A stretch of DNA of 64,000 nt, from assembly GCA_000328365.1 (NCBI GenBank), contig KB308870.1:28570-92569 (forward strand), in the 5' to 3' direction. This DNA is from Capitella teleta (Eukaryota; Annelida; Polychaeta; Capitellidae). Under the pieces are notes generated by a model. It worked only from the letters and a program-made list of their open reading frames with translations, was not told where the DNA came from and made no database searches. Positions within the stretch are counted from its first letter, which is position 1, and each line of letters starts with the position of its first letter. Positions 1 to 10,698 of this stretch are shown one piece after another. The translations under genes and the position numbers were made by a program.

Positions 1-2022
1 ATGGTTCGGGTGAGTGTTGTTCTATATATCCCATAATTATGCACGGGTGATTCAAAGTCATGCATGTATTCATCATGTATTATATGCCTATGCTTAACTT
101 GCATTTGAGTTATTTAAGAGATTTGAGATGTTGTCGGGCATTGTTATGCAACGCATCTCTTATTGCAAATGATGCCATGTGCTTAATTTCAACTGCATCT
201 TTTTATCAAGAAAATTTACTTTCCGCAAACGATAAATCCGTTCTGATTTTATAAATTGAGGAGCAGATGTTTTCACGTGCTGTATTTGCGCTCAATATCA
301 TCCACCACAGATTAGAAATAGAGGCAGGTGGCAAATGTCTGTTTTGGGGTCACCCCCGATTAAGTAAATTGTGAGGAAATTTAGTCAATGAGCAGTTTTG
401 TTTTATTCATTCAACAATTATCAAAAGAACAATGAAACTCTCTCACACTAGAATATTAGGATAAATTTTACCATATTGTTTTGTAAAATTATTCATAAAG
501 TTTAGTTCTTATAACTGACTTTTTTCCTGATTTGACTTCTTTAATTCACAATTTTGCTAGTCAAGTATTAGAAACTCATGTCAGAAGTACTAAGTGACAT
601 TATCAACGCACTTACAATTATGAAACAAGCAAGATCAAGTGGCTCACAGAGGAAGAAACCCATCTCATTTTCTGGAGAGCCTTTTGCAGAAAGAAAGTCA
701 CTTAATAGTGAAAGTAAAAATATAAAGTGAACTAGATGCATCTAATGTTAGTGCGGTATGATGACAATATTAGCTTGTATTAATTTTGCTGTTGTAAAAT
801 GTGAGTTTTACAACTTATATACTGGTACTTATGATTTCGTTGTAATGTTCCAGTATAAGGAAGTCGATAACGTTAATGACACACTTAACATTTGAACCAC
901 ACGCAAAGTAATAGCTGGCAGGAAGAAGCTGATCTGATTTCCTGGAAAGCCGGAGCTGCATTCACATTGTCCAGATGAATAATTAGGCTTTTTATGTTGC
1001 AATTAATGCTTTCACAAAGTGTTTTACAAAATCAACCATTCACTAGTTATATACTAGTGCTAGAAGTGCTAGAAGTGCTATAAGCCCACCTGAAGAAAAG
1101 TTGCAATATCGTATTGCTTACTTTTCAATAATTCATAATCTCAGGATGTACTGATCATTTTGTTGAAAAGTGAGCACTTGTTGTGTTATTGCATACTGCA
1201 GAACAGGAAACTCCGCTGACTGCAAACATCACGGTTTTATGGCTGAGGCCGTTAATCGCAGCACCAATTATTTGCGGTCATGCGTAGGGTCATATAGTAT
1301 AAGATCGCCCAGAAACATTTCCCGGGCATCTAATACTCATACGCAAAATAGCAAAATTGCGCAGTGAATAATAGATATAGAATGACAGAGACTTATTTTA
1401 CCTTGAGGATACCTCAAAGCGATTGATCACTGGCGTTGTTTTCTGCGCTTGTCCATTCTAGCTCCCACTTGAAAAGCAAACAGCTGCTCAACATTGTGTA
1501 ATGCCCCCCACCGCTACAGCCAGAGTGGCGGATGGTCACTTAATTGATTTCAATACCTCCTTTTAGTTTATTGCCTTATCTCTGTCATACTCTTAAATTG
1601 TTTTTCAATTTTCTTTTGCTAATTCGAAATGATCAATATCGCTCCTTCCCTGTTCTCAACCATGCTTAGAACATTTTCACACAAAGATCGTTCTTTGAAA
1701 AAATAATAAATCTCCAATTAATACACAGTGAATGATAGACGCTGACATTAAAACCAGTTATCATATCGATTGCATATACATGTACCGGTTTAATCAATAC
1801 TTGTAATTGAAGGAAGAATTATTTTCCTGCTTGCAGACGAAAGTGATCGCTAATTACGATTTTCGGCCTCAAGATCAGGAGGAACTGGAGCTGCGAAGAG
1901 GGGAAATCATCACGATTATAGACAAGAAGGACCCCAACTGGTGGATGGGGGAGATAGAGCGGGAGGGGCGTATATGTCGGGGCCTTTTCCCCAAGACATA
2001 TGTCTCCCCTTACACAGATTAA
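1..2022 (+). CDS. GRB2/Drk-like adaptor, C-terminal end with last SH3 domain (partial, 5' end outside window)
   Basis: Coding pieces are bases 1-9 (Met-Val-Arg, followed by donor gtgagtg) and 1837-2022 (acceptor ttgcag before ACG). Both junctions are phase 0, with an 1827 bp intron between. The last exon encodes 61 residues forming one complete SH3 domain: ANYDF at the start, ELELRRGEIITI (RT loop), the NWW tryptophan pair and the closing GLFPKTYV, then SPYTD and TAA. The protein ends right after the SH3 domain, as GRB2 and Drk do, and the Met-Val-Arg tail fits the end of the SH2 exon (Drk has LRDM there). GRB2 proteins link phosphotyrosine on receptors, through SH2, to proline-rich SOS or GAB partners, through SH3, at the plasma membrane. 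The loop before the last strand (EREGRICRGLFP) is longer than in human GRB2 or Drk. The SH3 call is very safe; the GRB2-family call rests on the C-terminal layout, and the SH2 exon is not in the window. Confidence 0.8.
10..1836 (+). other. intron of the GRB2-like gene
   Basis: The intron runs from gtgagtg to ttgcag. It holds no supported gene; the only ORF there (1170-1367) has no recognisable content. Two stretches, about 600-690 and 865-955, share the pattern AGGAAGAA...ATCT.ATTT.CTGGA.AGCC and look like an old internal duplication. A short run of agaagtgct repeats lies at about 1060-1080. Confidence 0.7.
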
Positions 2023-3416
2023 AATCACGTTCATTTTTTTCTTTCCTTCGGTCATCGTTTGTGTCAATTCAGTGGCGCATACAATTTTTTTTTTCTTTTT
2101 TTTTTCTATCTTCAGCATGTGAAGTCTTGAGAACCTTTTTTTTTTATGTCATCATCATCATCATCGTGTGAAAGTAGCGTGCTTTGCGGGAGTGTCAGTC
2201 TCATCTCAATCAAAAAATAAATAAATTTAAAAGCTTCTGAAAAGAAAAAGACTTTCTTTTTCAATTTTTGTTTTTTGTTTCTTGCTTTGTGTCTAGTTCA
2301 ATATATTTTGCTCTTTCAGCAGTAACCATTTTGTTGATATTAATTACTCATCTTAATCATCATCCTCCCTTTTTCTCTTCTCCCACCTCCTCTGCGCATC
2401 TCTTTCCAACCGGTTGCAACCATAATTCCGATGAATTTTGCATTTTTGTGCTTTCTGCCTGTATAAAATACAATTAATTCTCTCTTCTGATATTTCGGCA
2501 TTTTTTATTTTCATTTCCGGATTGTTCAAACTCATTACTCATTCATTAAACTGAGAAGTTGTATATAATGAAAAAAATAACAAAACAAACATAGTGATTC
2601 ATCTTTTTATTATTATTATTATTTAGTAGTGGTTTTTTTTTCAGCTTTTTTTTTGTCTCAAAAGTTTTTTTTTCCATTTTTTTTTTCTTCTCTCTTTCTG
2701 TCTGTGTGCCTACCTGGGTTGCCCGCCTCTCTTTACGCTCGCTCTTTAGTGAGTGAATTATTTCTTTAGCGAGGTTATAATGTGCTGTGTATCTTACAAG
2801 TCCAACCCAAGGAATATTTCATGAATAATTTTGTCATCTGGTAGGCCTCCTCATTTAATGAATAAAATCACGTAATCTCAATACACGCCTTATTTTCTTT
2901 TCTCTTCTGATGTATCTCGTTCTTACCATGTACACTATGGGCTTTTGTGCTGTGTTAAGCATCTCATGTGACGTTTCCCATTGAGTACAAAAAGTTCAGA
3001 TGGCATGCCAGGTCTACAAGTACATAATTATAATTATATTAATAATATGTAGTCATGAACGATGATCAAATGTCCAGGAAAACTAAGTGGACCAGTGCCT
3101 CAACTCATGATTGTTGTCAAGAAAAAGAATATAATTATTTCATTTCATCTCCTCAACATAACCATTTATAATTTATATAATTATCACCAGGAGAAAGTGC
3201 AAAGCTCATTGAAATTTAGAATTGCTTAATAATTGGGTGCAATTTTCCAATACCACAATCTCTGACTAAACACATGAAGCACACTAAATTTATCTAGGCA
3301 ATTTATTTTCTAAAAAAAAAACACCAATGTTTCCCTCTCCTCAAAATCAAACATGGAACATCAACTCAATAAGAAACCAGGGAAAAAAGCTATGGGAAAA
3401 AATTCCACATTTGTTT
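2023..3416. other. 3'UTR and convergent intergenic region
   Basis: T-rich 3'UTR of the GRB2-like gene, followed by the gap to the convergent TATDN2-like gene. Overlapping AATAAA signals lie at 2216-2221 and 2220-2225, about 200 bases after the stop. Poly(T) runs and ATT/CAT microsatellite bits occupy 2090-2700. The ORFs here are low-complexity and not supported. Confidence 0.6.
2216..2225 (+). terminator. poly(A) signal of the GRB2-like gene
   Basis: Two overlapping AATAAA hexamers follow the TAA stop by about 200 bases. Cleavage is expected shortly downstream. Other AATAAA-like hexamers lie further on, so the main site is not certain. Confidence 0.5.
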
Positions 3417-3422
3417 TTTATT
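3417..3422 (-). terminator. poly(A) signal of the TATDN2-like gene
   Basis: TTTATT on the + strand reads AATAAA on the minus strand, about 80 bases after the TGA stop at 3500-3502. Confidence 0.55.
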
Positions 3423-3499
3423 GAATCTATAAAAAAATAAGAAAATAGACAACAGAACAAGACATAAAACTGAATAAATGCAGATTCCGGCCCCTCCAC

Positions 3500-6400
3500 T
3501 CAAATGCCATACATATCTTTTGCATTTTCAAGACAAACGCGAAGGACTTCTTCAGTTGGAAGATTTTTCAGCTGCGCAATTTTCCAAGCGACAGAAATGG
3601 CCATGCCTGGATGTGAATACTCCATTTCACCTCTGGGTATCTAAGAAATAAAACCATAATTCATAATTTGTTAATCAACGATAATTTCTAGCACAAAAGA
3701 CAAGAGAGTGACAGAGCTTCATAGAAATCAATTGTCATGGCACAATGACAAGAGCACTCACGACCCATGGAAGGAAGTAGGGCGCATCCGTTTCAATCAG
3801 AATTTTACTGAGATCGATCCCAGCAGCAGCGTTGATTGGATGGAACGCTCTGCCTGATGACTGTGTGATCAGAGGAGTGAAGCCGATGTACGAATTGGGG
3901 AACTTGTGCATCCAGATTCTCGCCTCTTCCGGAGTTCCAGTGAAGCAGTGTCGGTGGATCTTATGGTTGTGAGGCAACACCTGCTAAACAACACACTCAG
4001 CGCTGCCTGTTGGCTTGTTAAACGCACCTTTTGCATAATTTCAATGCAGTCGGCCTCAGCATCTCTGCAGTGTATCACAATTGGTTTGTTGAGCTCCACA
4101 GCCATTAACAGCTGACGCTCAAACACTTGTTTCTGCTCAAACGAGTACGAACCACAGCTGTGAGGAGGATATTCAGTACTGATGGAACGCTCATGAGATT
4201 TATAACTCACTTCCCAGAGTAATCCAGACCTATTTCTCCTAGGGCGACCATTTTTGGGTGCTGGAGCATTTCTCGCATGGCGTCTTCTCTCTGGGGCGTG
4301 AACGATTGAACTCTTTTGGGATGACAGCCAACTGTCGCCCAAACGTTCTTCTCTTCTACGATTGCCCTCCAATAAGGGCCTTCAAGCACAAATATAATCA
4401 AATATTGTTATATTAGTATAGAAGAGAAAAATATAGGAACGTCAATGGTAACGTCAATTACAAGTTAATGTTGGAATAAATTAACAAATCACACTTTAAA
4501 TCACTTGTAGACAGCTTTGAATTATGAAAAAAATGGAAATTTCTAAAATGGGATATAATTTGAATAAATTTGAGACTCACTGCTGGCAACAAAGGTGGAA
4601 GGATCACAAAAGACAGTGACGCAGCCAGCGTAGTTCTCAGGCACAGTGTCCGCATGCAGCTGCAAGTACTGAGGGTACGTTCCATTGAAGCGAGTCCGTT
4701 TGAAGATGAAATCAATGTGACAATGAGTGTCAATGAATGGGCAACTCAAGCCAAAGTACCGCGACTGGTACACTTTTTTCCACTGAGCCATTTCACTCAC
4801 GACGCTGCTGACAGACACGCGGCTCCGCGCCATCATTGACTGCTGCGCTTGCAGGATTCGAATACGGCTGGACGCGTCGTTCGACTGATTCGGGGGGACG
4901 GGACCACAAGGGGAATTCAAGGTCCAACAACCGGGGCTAAAACTGTTGCGTCTCATTTCAAAGTCACTCGCAAAAGGGCTGCTACTGGGCTGAACGGGGC
5001 TGGCGTCTGTGAGTGGCGTCAAAGGTCGGCCACGACCAAAACCCGTCTTTTCACAGTCACTTAAATTGGGGCTGCTACATACTGAGGTGGTGCTACGTTC
5101 TGGTGTAATGAGTCGACCACGGCCAATGACCAACGGAGGGGGCGTCGACCAATCGTTGGAGAGGAAGCGGAAGGAGTCCCTAACAGGAGGCGGGCACTTT
5201 TTGGCCTCAGCAGGAGACATAAGGGGCTTGAAGTCAGGTCGCTTGTGAGGCGGAACGTACGCCTTGGGTTTGGATGCGGATTTGATTTCCAGTTGCTTTT
5301 GGTAATCGTGGGTGAGAGGGAGGCTGGTGTCTGCGGTCGCTTCGTCTTCATCTTCTGAGGTGTCGTCGGTTGCATCGTAGGAGTGCAGCTGATTCAGACT
5401 GCTGTTGAATTTGCACGGGGTCACCACTTGTTCACTGCGGTAGGCTAGGAAGGCGTTGGAGGGAGGAGGTTCGCCTGAAATTAGCAAACAAGTCTTTGAA
5501 TCAGAAAACTTAAGTAATGAAGAACTGGAAATTTCTGCAAGGCCAAAACTGTGTCTTCTGAGGTCCAAAGCTTATTGGAGCAGTCTCCAAATTCTCATCA
5601 AATGGGTTAATTATTATAATTACGCTAATAACAAACGCCGAAAAAGATAAAAAAAAAGAAGGAAGAGAAGCAATAAAGTCTTAACATGCATTCTAAATAA
5701 TAGTCCTAAAATAAATAATAATTTTTGAAAATTGAAAGAACAAGAAAATAACTGTCATTTGTCATTGAAAATATGACTACAGGAACTTAGAAGCAGGGTA
5801 ACGTAAGATTGCTTAACTCATACCGCGCATAATTTTACGGGAATCTTGGCCTAGAACAATGCGCGAATCCTGGCCTAGATAACAATATGAATAAAAAAAG
5901 TCTGTGAGTTTGTTCATCAGGAAGTGTCCCAAGAATACTTCAAAAGACTCTCAATCAAACCATGTGACATAGAGAAAGGTTGTGCCTGATCAAGTGATGA
6001 CAAGTGATTAAGTGTCTATGAATGTATCAATTAGTAAACTTATGAAAATTTAACCCAAACTACAGTGAGGCAAAAATTTCAATCACAAAGCTTTGACAAT
6101 ATTGGAAACCATAAGAGCTACCAAACGAGGGAAAATTGGTTAAGATTGATAAAAAGTAATCAGTAATCCCAACAAACAAATAAACTAAATATATTAGCCA
6201 AAAAGAAACAAATTGATAAAATGAAATTTTCTGTCATAGAAGTAATGAATTTCTATGTGATGTAAAGTAAAGCGAGCACTGACCTTGTTGGTCTGCTTCT
6301 TGTGGCCCTGGGCTGTCTGCATGAAGAGAAACGGAAAGGTCATGGGAGTTCACGTGAGAAGGAGCATCTTGAGCACACTGACCCTCGGAGGAGTCTTCCA

Positions 6401-6874
6401 GCAATGACCAGATGCGTTTCTGACCTCTGAACCCAGGAGACTTGGTTCCATTCTCCTAGAAAGAACGGTGCATTGGTGAACAGAAGGGCAAGCAGTTCCA
6501 AGGATTATGCATGCATGATGCCAATTGACAGAATCACAGTGAACATGTATCCTAGATCAGAAGAAAGAAATTACAGGTAAAAAAAAATGTAATCTCACCA
6601 CTGTTTGATCTATGAGCGGATGATCAGACCAGGAGTTCACAGAGTACTCTCCTTCTGATTGGCTGTCGGTGGGCGTGTAATTCTCATTCGGCTGCTCTCC
6701 TCTCTCCATTTCGTCTTTCATTCTCACTTTTCTCGCGGCTTCTTCGCATTCTTTGTCCCAATCTTCTGAAGCTATTGGCGAAACGGGAGCGGCCACAGGC
6801 CTCTGGTTTTTGAGAGGTTTCTTGTTTCTTTGTGAACGCTGGGCTGATGCAGATTGGTGCTGGGATCCAGTCAT
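3500..6874 (-). CDS. TATDN2: TatD-family metal-dependent nuclease, TATDN2-like (7 coding exons, 666 aa)
   Basis: Coding exons, in order on the minus strand, are 6874-6599, 6455-6284, 5474-4581, 4379-4211, 4157-4028, 3980-3762 and 3640-3500. All six introns are GT-AG, and the 2001 coding bases keep one frame to TGA. Residues 1 to about 385 are a Ser/Pro-rich, probably disordered region. The TatD barrel follows: DTHCHID (His400, His402), GCHP, GEIGLDYS (Glu496), VIHCRDA (His533), HRHCFTG (His558) and ETDAPYFLP (Asp612). All expected metal ligands are present. The spacing, SHPGMA near the C-terminus and the long N-terminal extension fit human TATDN2 (761 aa) better than the shorter TATDN1 or TATDN3. 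The family hydrolyses nucleic acids with two divalent metals; TATDN2 has been linked to RNA in RNA:DNA hybrids. Introns 4 and 5 are only 53 and 47 bp. The ATG has a short upstream ORF. It converges on the GRB2-like gene. Confidence 0.93.
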
Positions 6875-6881
6875 GGTTGCG

Positions 6882-6908
6882 TCACTTGCGGCTTAGGCAG
6901 GCAGGCAT
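6882..6908 (-). other. short upstream ORF in the TATDN2-like 5'UTR
   Basis: On the minus strand an ATG at 6908-6906 opens eight codons ending in TGA at 6884-6882, seven bases before the main ATG. It begins two bases inside a good acceptor-like site (tgtctctcag, exon from 6910). If the message contains it, it could damp translation of the main ORF. Confidence 0.4.
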
Positions 6909-7539
6909 GGCTGAGAGACATCGAAAGGAGTTCTTACTAAGGTACTAAGGGGCAGGAGTGGTGTGCGAATGATACAAAGGACAAACAAATTTCATTTTCA
7001 AAATGTGTTATCACGTTTTAGCTCCATAAAGAAATTTTGATTATCATATCATGAGTATACTATTACATAATTTGTATAAATTTATACAAATTATATCTTG
7101 AATTCTACCCAAAATCTGACGTGCCAGCCCAGCCATTTACACAGTGTCTGACTTACACCCAACCAGCCGTAGCTTCAATTAGGCCAATGACAAGTACAAG
7201 CGTATAACGATTATTATGTGAGTCTCGATCCACGGCAGAACCCAGGAATAAATATAATTATATTTGCATATAATTATATAGTAATAATATTAATATTATT
7301 ATTAAAATGCGAGACTCAACTGAAAAACCCTGGATATGTCGCACAACAGCGCAAGAAGCGATTTTGATAGCTCAATAGGCATCGATAGGTCAATGTTTAT
7401 TGTTTCTGAAATTCTCTATTTATTCGATGCATAATTCATTATTCTTCGTGATTGTATATGCATCAACATGCAAATCACAATATAAATGTGCACACCAAAT
7501 ATTGGTATAAATTGAGGAACCCCTAAGAACAATTGACAA

Positions 7540-7569
7540 CAAAAGACCCATTAACAAAAGACCCATTAA
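7540..7569. repeat. 15 bp tandem pair
   Basis: The unit caaaagacccattaa occurs twice, head to tail and identical. Confidence 0.85.
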
Positions 7570-8037
7570 TACTCATTTTCACTTTTCCGAAACCCGACCG
7601 TCTCGGATCGCATCTTAATGACCTTGATATCATCGTGAAGGTTGCCCTCTCTACTTTCTAAAAATATTAACTTGGACTAGATTCATTCACCATGCAACCA
7701 ACCACAAAGCGAGAAACAGGACCACTATCCCGGGTCAAAGTATGCCCACTCCCGGCATATCCTGGGTTTTGCCATGGAGCTTCACATATATCATTATAAT
7801 TATGATTATAATTACGTATATAATATTATAATTAAGTATAAATTATGATAACTTATATTAATTACTTAATAATATTCATAGCAGGATAGCTTTTTGTAAA
7901 ATTAATAATACTCATTATACTGTTGGTGCTTTTCCTGTGAATCATGACCCGCTCGCTACACTCGGAAACAACAAAGTTTACAAACTACAAAGGCCCTGAA
8001 AAGGAGATAATGATGATAATATACTAGTATATAATAT

Positions 8038-8060
8038 AGGACTAGGACTAGGACTAGGAG
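8038..8060. repeat. AGGACT hexanucleotide repeat
   Basis: Nearly four copies of AGGACT in a row. Confidence 0.8.
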
Positions 8061-9031
8061 AATAGTGAAAACTGACAGCGACTGCGGACTGGTGAGTCAC
8101 GGACTGACCGTCTCAGACTCCAGTTATTCCGTTGATACAACTTTATGAAGCACTCAAGCCAAATGATTAACAATCCCTGAATTCACTGAACAAAGAATCA
8201 AGCATAATTCTCACCCAACACAGTCGATTCCAGTTTCTACGACAGTCACAGCGTGTTACGAACGAAATCGAAAGTTCCGGGAAACGGAGTTCTCTTTAGA
8301 CTCACGAGTGGCGCCACTTGTATGGAAAGCAAAAAAGGATAGCGACGGAATATGACGTGATCTCTGCCAAGACAGTAAAATAAAAAATAATTACCATGTT
8401 CAGGCTACTTCGTTTATTTGAAATCGTTTATAAACTTGCTTCGGGTTACTAATTAACTCAAGAGCACAGCTTATAAGTCGCGAAATAAGATGACAATGAT
8501 TTTACAACATGTCCTATCCCGACAAACAATTAAAGACAATATTTCACGGAAACCGAATTTTATAATTTAAGAATCACAAAGCAAAATTTCAACCAATCAA
8601 GATAAGATGATCGAGTGGACCAAAAGTGGTCTATCTATAGACTATCTAGTAGTCCATCTTAACTCCCTGTTAAAAAAGGCTTTAAATTGGATAAAATCAA
8701 CCAATTCTGCCACCAATAACTACACGTAGTATGGATTGACGAAATAATTTTGCGCCCATATATATAAATATGCAATGAAATAGAATATAAAGCCAATTGT
8801 AAATGAGGGCGCTAGGATTGTCAGGAAGGAAGATTTACATTGTTAACTTGTTTTAACTTAACGCGATATCTTCACTTTTTACGCGAAAGAAACTGACTTT
8901 CTTCAGTCGTTTTTTTTTTCTTTTCTCACGATTTCAATCTGAAACTTGGGGGTTCCATATTAACCGAGTGGGAAAATAATTACCTTCCTCGCTTATATTG
9001 ATGCAAGAATCGCAATGCTGTGTGTTCTACT

Positions 9032-9112
9032 TCTAGAGCCCAAACACTGGTCACTTTTAGGTTTCATCCAGGGAGCCAAAGTGACCGATATGAACCCGAC
9101 GATTCAGAATGA
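9032..9112 (+). repeat. dispersed repeat family C, copy 1
   Basis: About 80 bases align without large gaps to 22043-22122, at roughly three quarters identity by eye. Shared blocks include CTAGA, CACTGGTCA-like, CAGGRAGCCAA, GACCGA and GATTCAGAAT-like. There are no terminal repeats or coding content. It looks like a fragment of an old dispersed element. Confidence 0.55.
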
Positions 9113-9681
9113 TCCTCGATTATACATCTTGTGGAACGAACAATTGCTCTAATTAATTAAGGCTTCTCATTATCAAAATCAAAAGAGAATGCACAATTAT
9201 GCATGCACACACATACTATAAATTATACCCTTATCATGTCAGAATGCGATTATTGGCTTATCGTTTAATAATAATGCAAATAATGTTCTTATTCTATAAT
9301 ACATGTATGTTATTCACAAGCACGCTTGTTATGGGCATGCTGTTTATTTTAGGGGATTAATGATACCAGCATACAATTATGTCTAATTTTTATGCGCGTG
9401 TAGAATGTACAGTATTGTACACCTTTGAATGTACTTTTTCAACAGCATAAAATCACGGCTTGAAAAGATGAATACACCGAGAATAAGCCCCAAATTATAC
9501 ATGCAATAACCATTTGGTATATAGTGCATATGCCCTAATGATTCACCAGGAATTCAAGTTTACTCGCATCTTTAATAGCTGAATATAGAATGTTGACCGC
9601 TCGCTTTGATGTTGCCGCCGATGGTGTCTCCGTGGTGCACCGGACCGCGACATTCGACTTAATGGATTTTAATGTCAATTA

Positions 9682-9714
9682 CCCCGCCCCTTCCCCGCCC
9701 CTTCCCCGCCCCTC
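9682..9714. repeat. CCCCGCCCCTT tandem repeat (GC-box array)
   Basis: Three CCCCGCCCC cores are spaced 11-12 bases apart in an otherwise AT-rich region. They match the GC-box motif bound by Sp/KLF factors. The array lies about 600 bases upstream of the start of the 10.3 kb gene. Confidence 0.6.
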
Positions 9715-10090
9715 TTCTTTTAATTTTAGAAATCCGATTTTACTGCACCTCAATACATGAACGTAAATTGGAATATTATGGTTGAAGCTAATGAATAAAT
9801 ATCAATGTCTGTACTTGTATGTATAAACATTACATATAGGAATATGGTGAAGACCATATTTTTTTATAATATTATTTCGGAACATCTTCAGTTAATTTTC
9901 AAAGTGAAACCATAAAATAAACAAAGAAACACGAAGAATCTGATTAATTAATTGACAATAAACGAAAGCAAAAAATTTGCTCATAAGAGCAATATTGATG
10001 CTCAATAAACCGACAAATTGTGACTATATCTTAATAATTCAATTTTTAACCGCTCGGCAAGCGCACCTTAAAGCCAGGCTAAACACTGAG

Positions 10091-10126
10091 CGCCATCAAA
10101 GGAAGCGGCTCCTTTGTCTGATGGCT
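10091..10126 (+). promoter_or_regulatory. inverted pair of TCF/LEF-type motifs
   Basis: CCATCAAAGG (reverse CCTTTGATGG, a full TCF/LEF site) is followed after eight bases by CCTTTGT in the opposite sense. The flanking GCCATC and GATGGC let the pair fold as an imperfect hairpin. It lies about 170-200 bases upstream of the predicted start site at 10290. Confidence 0.45.
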
Positions 10127-10256
10127 TTAATGAATTAACTGTCAGCCTAAAACAATTATCTCCCTCTTTTTGATGACTTCGTTTCTTCAAGCGATCAATG
10201 CTTGCGATGCAAACTCCTCCTCATCGAGCAACCACTCTTGAGACACCGTCTGTGCT

Positions 10257-10292
10257 TATAAACCCGTGCAGAGAGGTGCAGGCATCGTCACT
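10257..10292 (+). promoter_or_regulatory. TATA box plus initiator core promoter
   Basis: TATAAA at 10257-10262 is followed by a TCACTT initiator-like site with its A at 10290. The roughly 30-base spacing is what RNA polymerase II TATA promoters use. A 5'UTR exon, a splice donor and a coding exon follow in order. Confidence 0.65.
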
Positions 10293-10698
10293 TGCAAGTT
10301 TTATCTCCGACTTCGTTCGCCTCTTCTCACCTTTCCGTCTTGCAATTTTCACGAAATCTCAGGTTGGTAAATGACTTATCTTCTTAATTGGCGACTTGCA
10401 CGCTGTTATTAAGATGGCGCGACGCCTGTACATGTATGTATAAGCGTCTGCTTCCACATTTCAAGTACATAATATCTGCAGTGTCTGAGCGAGTATTTTT
10501 CTGCATTTTTGATTTTGGGACTGCACACTGTGCCTTACACGTTGAGGAATACGTATTTTGCTTCGTCTTCTGTGAATTATTTTGGTCAGAGTTTGGACGT
10601 CATTTAAATTCGGATGTACGATCTACTTTCAGTGAACAATTACATTAATTCAGCTATCCCATGAACCAATCTCAATTTTGATTTCCTTCCCTTGCAGA

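Larger units (their letters stand above)
6911..8345 (-). other. possible 5'UTR intron and non-coding first exon of the TATDN2-like gene
   Basis: A pyrimidine-rich acceptor (tgtctctcag) sits just before 6910, and a consensus donor (CACTC then gtgagtct) lies at 8305-8300. Together they would define a 1395 bp 5'UTR intron and a first exon ending at 8306. That exon would hold the GC-rich palindrome GTGGCGCCAC. The interior is AT-rich, with tata/attat tracts near 7250-7310 and 7790-7870, a 15 bp tandem pair at 7540-7569 and an AGGACT hexamer repeat at 8038-8060. The model rests on splice-like sites only. Confidence 0.3.
8346..10256. other. intergenic region upstream of the 10.3 kb gene
   Basis: No supported gene. 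It contains one copy of a dispersed repeat (9032-9112), a short C-rich tandem array (9682-9714) and several AT-rich stretches. The last 200 bases look like the proximal promoter of the next gene. Confidence 0.6.

Noticed and set aside
1819-2118. Antisense ORF over the SH3 exon
   Set aside because: Shadow of the SH3 coding sequence and T-rich 3'UTR.
8080-8100. Donor-like CTG/gtgagtc on the + strand
   Set aside because: No linked exon, start or acceptor nearby.
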